Shown: positions 61,537 through 64,000 of the stretch, piece after piece | Layout: each line of letters begins with the position of its first letter | Position numbering within the stretch: position 1 is the first letter of the stretch | Assembly: GCA_025356445.1 (NCBI GenBank) | Contig: JANXSZ010000035.1 | Location: 1-64,000, forward strand | Source: Betaproteobacteria bacterium | GTDB lineage: Bacteria > Pseudomonadota > Gammaproteobacteria > Burkholderiales > Burkholderiaceae_C | DNA length: 64,000 nt | Reading direction: 5' to 3' | Notes under the pieces: model-generated | The model's input: only the letters and a program-made list of their open reading frames with translations | The model's database searches: none | Told to the model about the DNA's origin: nothing | Position numbers and translations under genes: made by a program

Positions 61537-63861
61537 TCAGTTCAGCAGCCGTTCGGGGTTGGCATCGAGCTTGGCCAGCGCATTGCGGGTGGCGCGCACC
61601 GTCAACGCTTCTTCCTCTTGCGGTACCAATAGGCCTGCTTGCAAGTAGGCGGCCAACCGCCGTGCCTGGATCAGGTAGCTGCGCCCATCGACCGAGGCGA
61701 ACAGGTGCAACTGCTTACGCTCGCTGCGCCAGACAAACTGCACTTGGGTGGTCACGTTGCTGTGGTCCAAGGTGTACCAGGTGCCTGTTTGCAGCTCTTG
61801 GGCCCAGGCCATCATGGCTTGGCTGGGCTTGGAACCCCCATCGGCCACCACCACAATGGCGCTGGCGTCCAGACCGACCAGCATCTCAATGCTGGCGGCA
61901 TCCAGGGGGATGTCGCCCGTACCATCCTGGATGATGAAGTCTTCCAAGTGTGCCAAACGTTCCGCCATCGCATCGATACGGTCTTGCGGTATGGATTCAG
62001 TTTTCGACATGAAGGCATCGGCCAGCGTGTCTCCAATCAGCTTGATATGAACTTCTTGCTGTGCGCCCGCAAAGCCCAGCAGGGCCATGCCCTGGCGCAG
62101 TCGTTGCAGTAAAAATGGCAAATCGTTTATGACCTGTGCACGGTCACTGCGATTGGGCTTGGCGCTGGCCGCCCATACCAAATCAGAGGCCGAGCGCTTG
62201 AGCATGATCGTTTCTTCATGCTGCGGGCCATTTTTGATGGCAGCCACCGCCAGCACTTCGGCCCAGACTTTGAACAGAAATTCACGGATTTCTTCGCGCA
62301 CGGGCATGCTGTTGAGCATGTTGCGCATTTCAATCGTGTACTGGATTGCCAGTGTTTCTTTTTGTTCAACCTGCTGGGCCAGTGTGACCACGCGTTGAGA
62401 AGAGCTTTTTTCGGTCAGATACTTTGAAAGGAATTTTTGAAATTCGTCATACACAAGCTGAAATACCCGACGACCGGTATCAGGGTACTGTTCAATGACC
62501 TGCACCACGCGTTTGATCTCGCTTTCCAGCGCACTGCCGCTGATAGCGCGCGAGTCAAAACCCAGCACGCACGAGCCCATGTGGTCGATCAGCTTGCGGG
62601 CCGGATGGTGCAGTGTGCTGAAAAACTCAGGTTCAAACAGCGCAACCCGCATCACCGGCATTTGCAAACGGGCAAACCACACCCGAATAGAGGCGGGAAT
62701 ACGTTCTTCGGCCAAGATGCTTTGGAACATCAGCGCGACGATTTCAATGATGGCTTTTTCGGCAGAGGTGGAGGCTTGTTTTTTGAGCGATGAGGTGCGC
62801 TCACGCAAGCTGTCTGCCGCACGGGCAACCCCTGTGCCGTCAGATACCCCATCAAAGGCTAAATTTTCTCCGTTGGCACCCAGCGCAGCACGCTCTTGCT
62901 GCGCTTGCGCGGCAGATTGCCCCATGGCTTTAACCAACCCGGCGGACGGTGTGTGCGGCTGGGTCGCTACAAAATCTTGCCCACGGTCACCCAACGCCCG
63001 TTTTAACTGGCCAATCAGGCCTTGGGCACGAACTCTGGCACGGGTAATGGGGGAGTCGCTGTCGTCGTCAGATTGAGCTGTCCCCTGGTCGGGACGCGTA
63101 CGCCCTTCTGCAGCGGATTCTCCATCGGTGTTCGCCCCTGAGCGGTCGTTGTTCTGGGCTGTGTCGTAACGCCCCGCATGAGCAAGTGCATTCGCTGCTG
63201 TCGTAGACAAGGTTGAACGGCGAATCTGAGATTTCAGGTCAATTTCAGGCAGCACGCCTTGGCTGACAAGGAATTGGTTCGCGAGCTGGTAAGACTCGGT
63301 GATCGTTTCCAGCATGTGCTGCTGAACCACGTCCTGCACCAGCACCCATACAAAGCGTTCCAAGCCTGCGTGCGTCCACTGGTCAACCATCAGTTGGGCC
63401 ATGACCTCTGGGCGCAAGATATCGTGAGGCACCAATTCACGCGTGGCTTCCAGCTTCTGTATGCGCAAGCGCAATTCATTCAGTGCAGTACCTGCTTTGT
63501 CCATCATGCCCAGCGCCAAGCGGGATGCGAGAATTTTGTTCTCTACTACTTCGTTGCCAATCAGCGCTAACGTGGTGGATTCGTTTCGACCCTGCGCGTG
63601 GGGGGCTGGCCGAGCCAGACTTTTACGCCATGCAGAGACAGTACCACGCGTCCAATCGCTGTTCAGCTTGTGGTACGCCATAAGGGCATCCCGCCGCAGC
63701 TGGGCGTCGCGGGTGTTTTCGCTTTGGTCTACCAGCACCACCAGCCGTTCGGCAATAGCGGTGGACATTCCTGAAAGCACGCCCGCTGCGTGCGCTACAA
63801 ACTGTTCACGCACTTGCCGGGCAAGGCTGGTACCTGAGGGCGTGGATGCGGGCAAGGCCAT
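61537..63861 (-). CDS. DUF1631-family protein
   Basis: 774 residues, matching in length and style the DUF1631 proteins of Burkholderiales and gammaproteobacteria. The N-terminal half is helical and charged (MTAQ-free, no signal peptide) with FLVSQGVLPEID. The middle has FQSILAEERIPASIRVWFARLQMPVMRVALFEPEFF and HPARKLIDHMGSC. The C-terminal part (about 640-765) has TWYTLDHSNVTTQVQFVWRSERKQLHLFASVDGRSYLIQARRLA, a beta-rich segment that could be a PilZ-like ligand domain. No function is established. It is cytoplasmic. Its tail is convergent with the lipoprotein gene. Confidence 0.78.
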   Translation of the reverse strand: MALPASTPSGTSLARQVREQFVAHAAGVLSGMSTAIAERLVVLVDQSENTRDAQLRRDALMAYHKLNSDWTRGTVSAWRKSLARPAPHAQGRNESTTLALIGNEVVENKILASRLALGMMDKAGTALNELRLRIQKLEATRELVPHDILRPEVMAQLMVDQWTHAGLERFVWVLVQDVVQQHMLETITESYQLANQFLVSQGVLPEIDLKSQIRRSTLSTTAANALAHAGRYDTAQNNDRSGANTDGESAAEGRTRPDQGTAQSDDDSDSPITRARVRAQGLIGQLKRALGDRGQDFVATQPHTPSAGLVKAMGQSAAQAQQERAALGANGENLAFDGVSDGTGVARAADSLRERTSSLKKQASTSAEKAIIEIVALMFQSILAEERIPASIRVWFARLQMPVMRVALFEPEFFSTLHHPARKLIDHMGSCVLGFDSRAISGSALESEIKRVVQVIEQYPDTGRRVFQLVYDEFQKFLSKYLTEKSSSQRVVTLAQQVEQKETLAIQYTIEMRNMLNSMPVREEIREFLFKVWAEVLAVAAIKNGPQHEETIMLKRSASDLVWAASAKPNRSDRAQVINDLPFLLQRLRQGMALLGFAGAQQEVHIKLIGDTLADAFMSKTESIPQDRIDAMAERLAHLEDFIIQDGTGDIPLDAASIEMLVGLDASAIVVVADGGSKPSQAMMAWAQELQTGTWYTLDHSNVTTQVQFVWRSERKQLHLFASVDGRSYLIQARRLAAYLQAGLLVPQEEEALTVRATRNALAKLDANPERLLN

Positions 63862-63912
63862 AGTGAACGTGAACGGGTAACTTGTGCGCGAATGTTAAAA
63901 GTGGGCGACAGT

Positions 63913-64000
63913 TTAGACGGATGCGCCAGCATTGGGGTCGTTGGGGTCGCCCTCTTTTTTGGCCGCAGTTTTAACCAGATCTTCGCGCTTGATGCCCAGC
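63913..64000 (-). CDS. 3' end of an unidentified gene (partial)
   Basis: A frame open to the window edge encodes a 28-residue C-terminus, LGIKREDLVKTAAK then KEGDPNDPNAGASV, ending with TAA at 63913-63915. Its GC-rich third positions look coding. The rest lies beyond the window. I do not recognise the protein. It is codirectional with and 51 nt upstream of the DUF1631 gene. Confidence 0.5.
   Translation of the reverse strand, partial: LGIKREDLVKTAAKKEGDPNDPNAGASV

Noticed and set aside
1-64000. CRISPR array or phage module
   Set aside because: No regularly spaced direct repeats and no phage structural genes are visible.

Overview
The window is a GC-rich chromosomal segment of a betaproteobacterium, most likely family Comamonadaceae (Rhodoferax/Polaromonas-like). 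This is inferred from gene order and protein style: Bug-type periplasmic binding proteins, a Liv-type ABC cluster with its own acyl-CoA ligase, an alanine/lysine-rich phasin, a DUF1631 protein, pilT-pilU beside yggS, and purE-purK-tsaC. No rRNA, complete tRNA or CRISPR array is visible.

Bases 1-1112 look like the end of an integrated element. They hold a truncated IS3-type transposase, a RelE/ParE-Phd toxin-antitoxin pair with a palindromic operator, and a 28-nt tRNA 3' end without the rest of the tRNA, followed by an orphan terminator. From 1314 the chromosome carries a beta-ketoadipate unit (IclR regulator, pcaI, pcaJ, and a short remnant of the thiolase gene pcaF) and an NfeD-like membrane protein.

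Bases 4487-27236 deal mainly with acyl-CoA chemistry. There is a Liv-type binding protein, an acyl-CoA ligase and a 1130-residue single-chain biotin-dependent acyl-CoA carboxylase. A VapBC-like pair follows, then a two-domain fatty acyl-CoA reductase, a phasin, a TetR regulator, a helical-repeat protein, a secreted lipase-like lipoprotein and a Crp/Fnr regulator. The regulator is divergent from a seven-gene cluster: acyl-CoA synthetase, two ABC ATPases, two permeases, a binding protein and a frameshifted phenylacetate-CoA-ligase-like gene. Together these suggest uptake, CoA activation and turnover or storage of carboxylic acids.

Bases 27368-38653 carry two Bug binding proteins, a PBP4-type peptidase (dacB), a chemoreceptor with a CheR-binding tail, a lipoprotein of the SGNH fold that has lost its catalytic residues, the coupled purE-purK-tsaC operon, a CnoX-type thioredoxin and a second NfeD protein. 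Bases 38905-49354 hold putA with its divergent Lrp-type regulator, yggS, pilT-pilU, a hydroxyacid dehydrogenase and the conserved dolP-diaA-yraN/rsmI neighbourhood. Bases 49365-56948 hold a small CWC protein, a Crp/Fnr regulator, purC, fructose-bisphosphate aldolase (broken by an in-frame amber codon), pyk, pgk, fmt and def. The end carries a LysM protein, dprA, a beta-barrel-like protein, a Pro/Ala-rich lipoprotein, a DUF1631 protein and the last codons of an unidentified gene.

The most notable signals are: an amber codon in an otherwise intact fba; GC-rich and AT-rich repeat-like segments inserted in frame within conserved enzymes (putA, purK, and probably fmt and dprA); the inactive SGNH protein; the single-chain carboxylase module; the fatty acyl-CoA reductase next to a phasin; and the tRNA-fragment island boundary.
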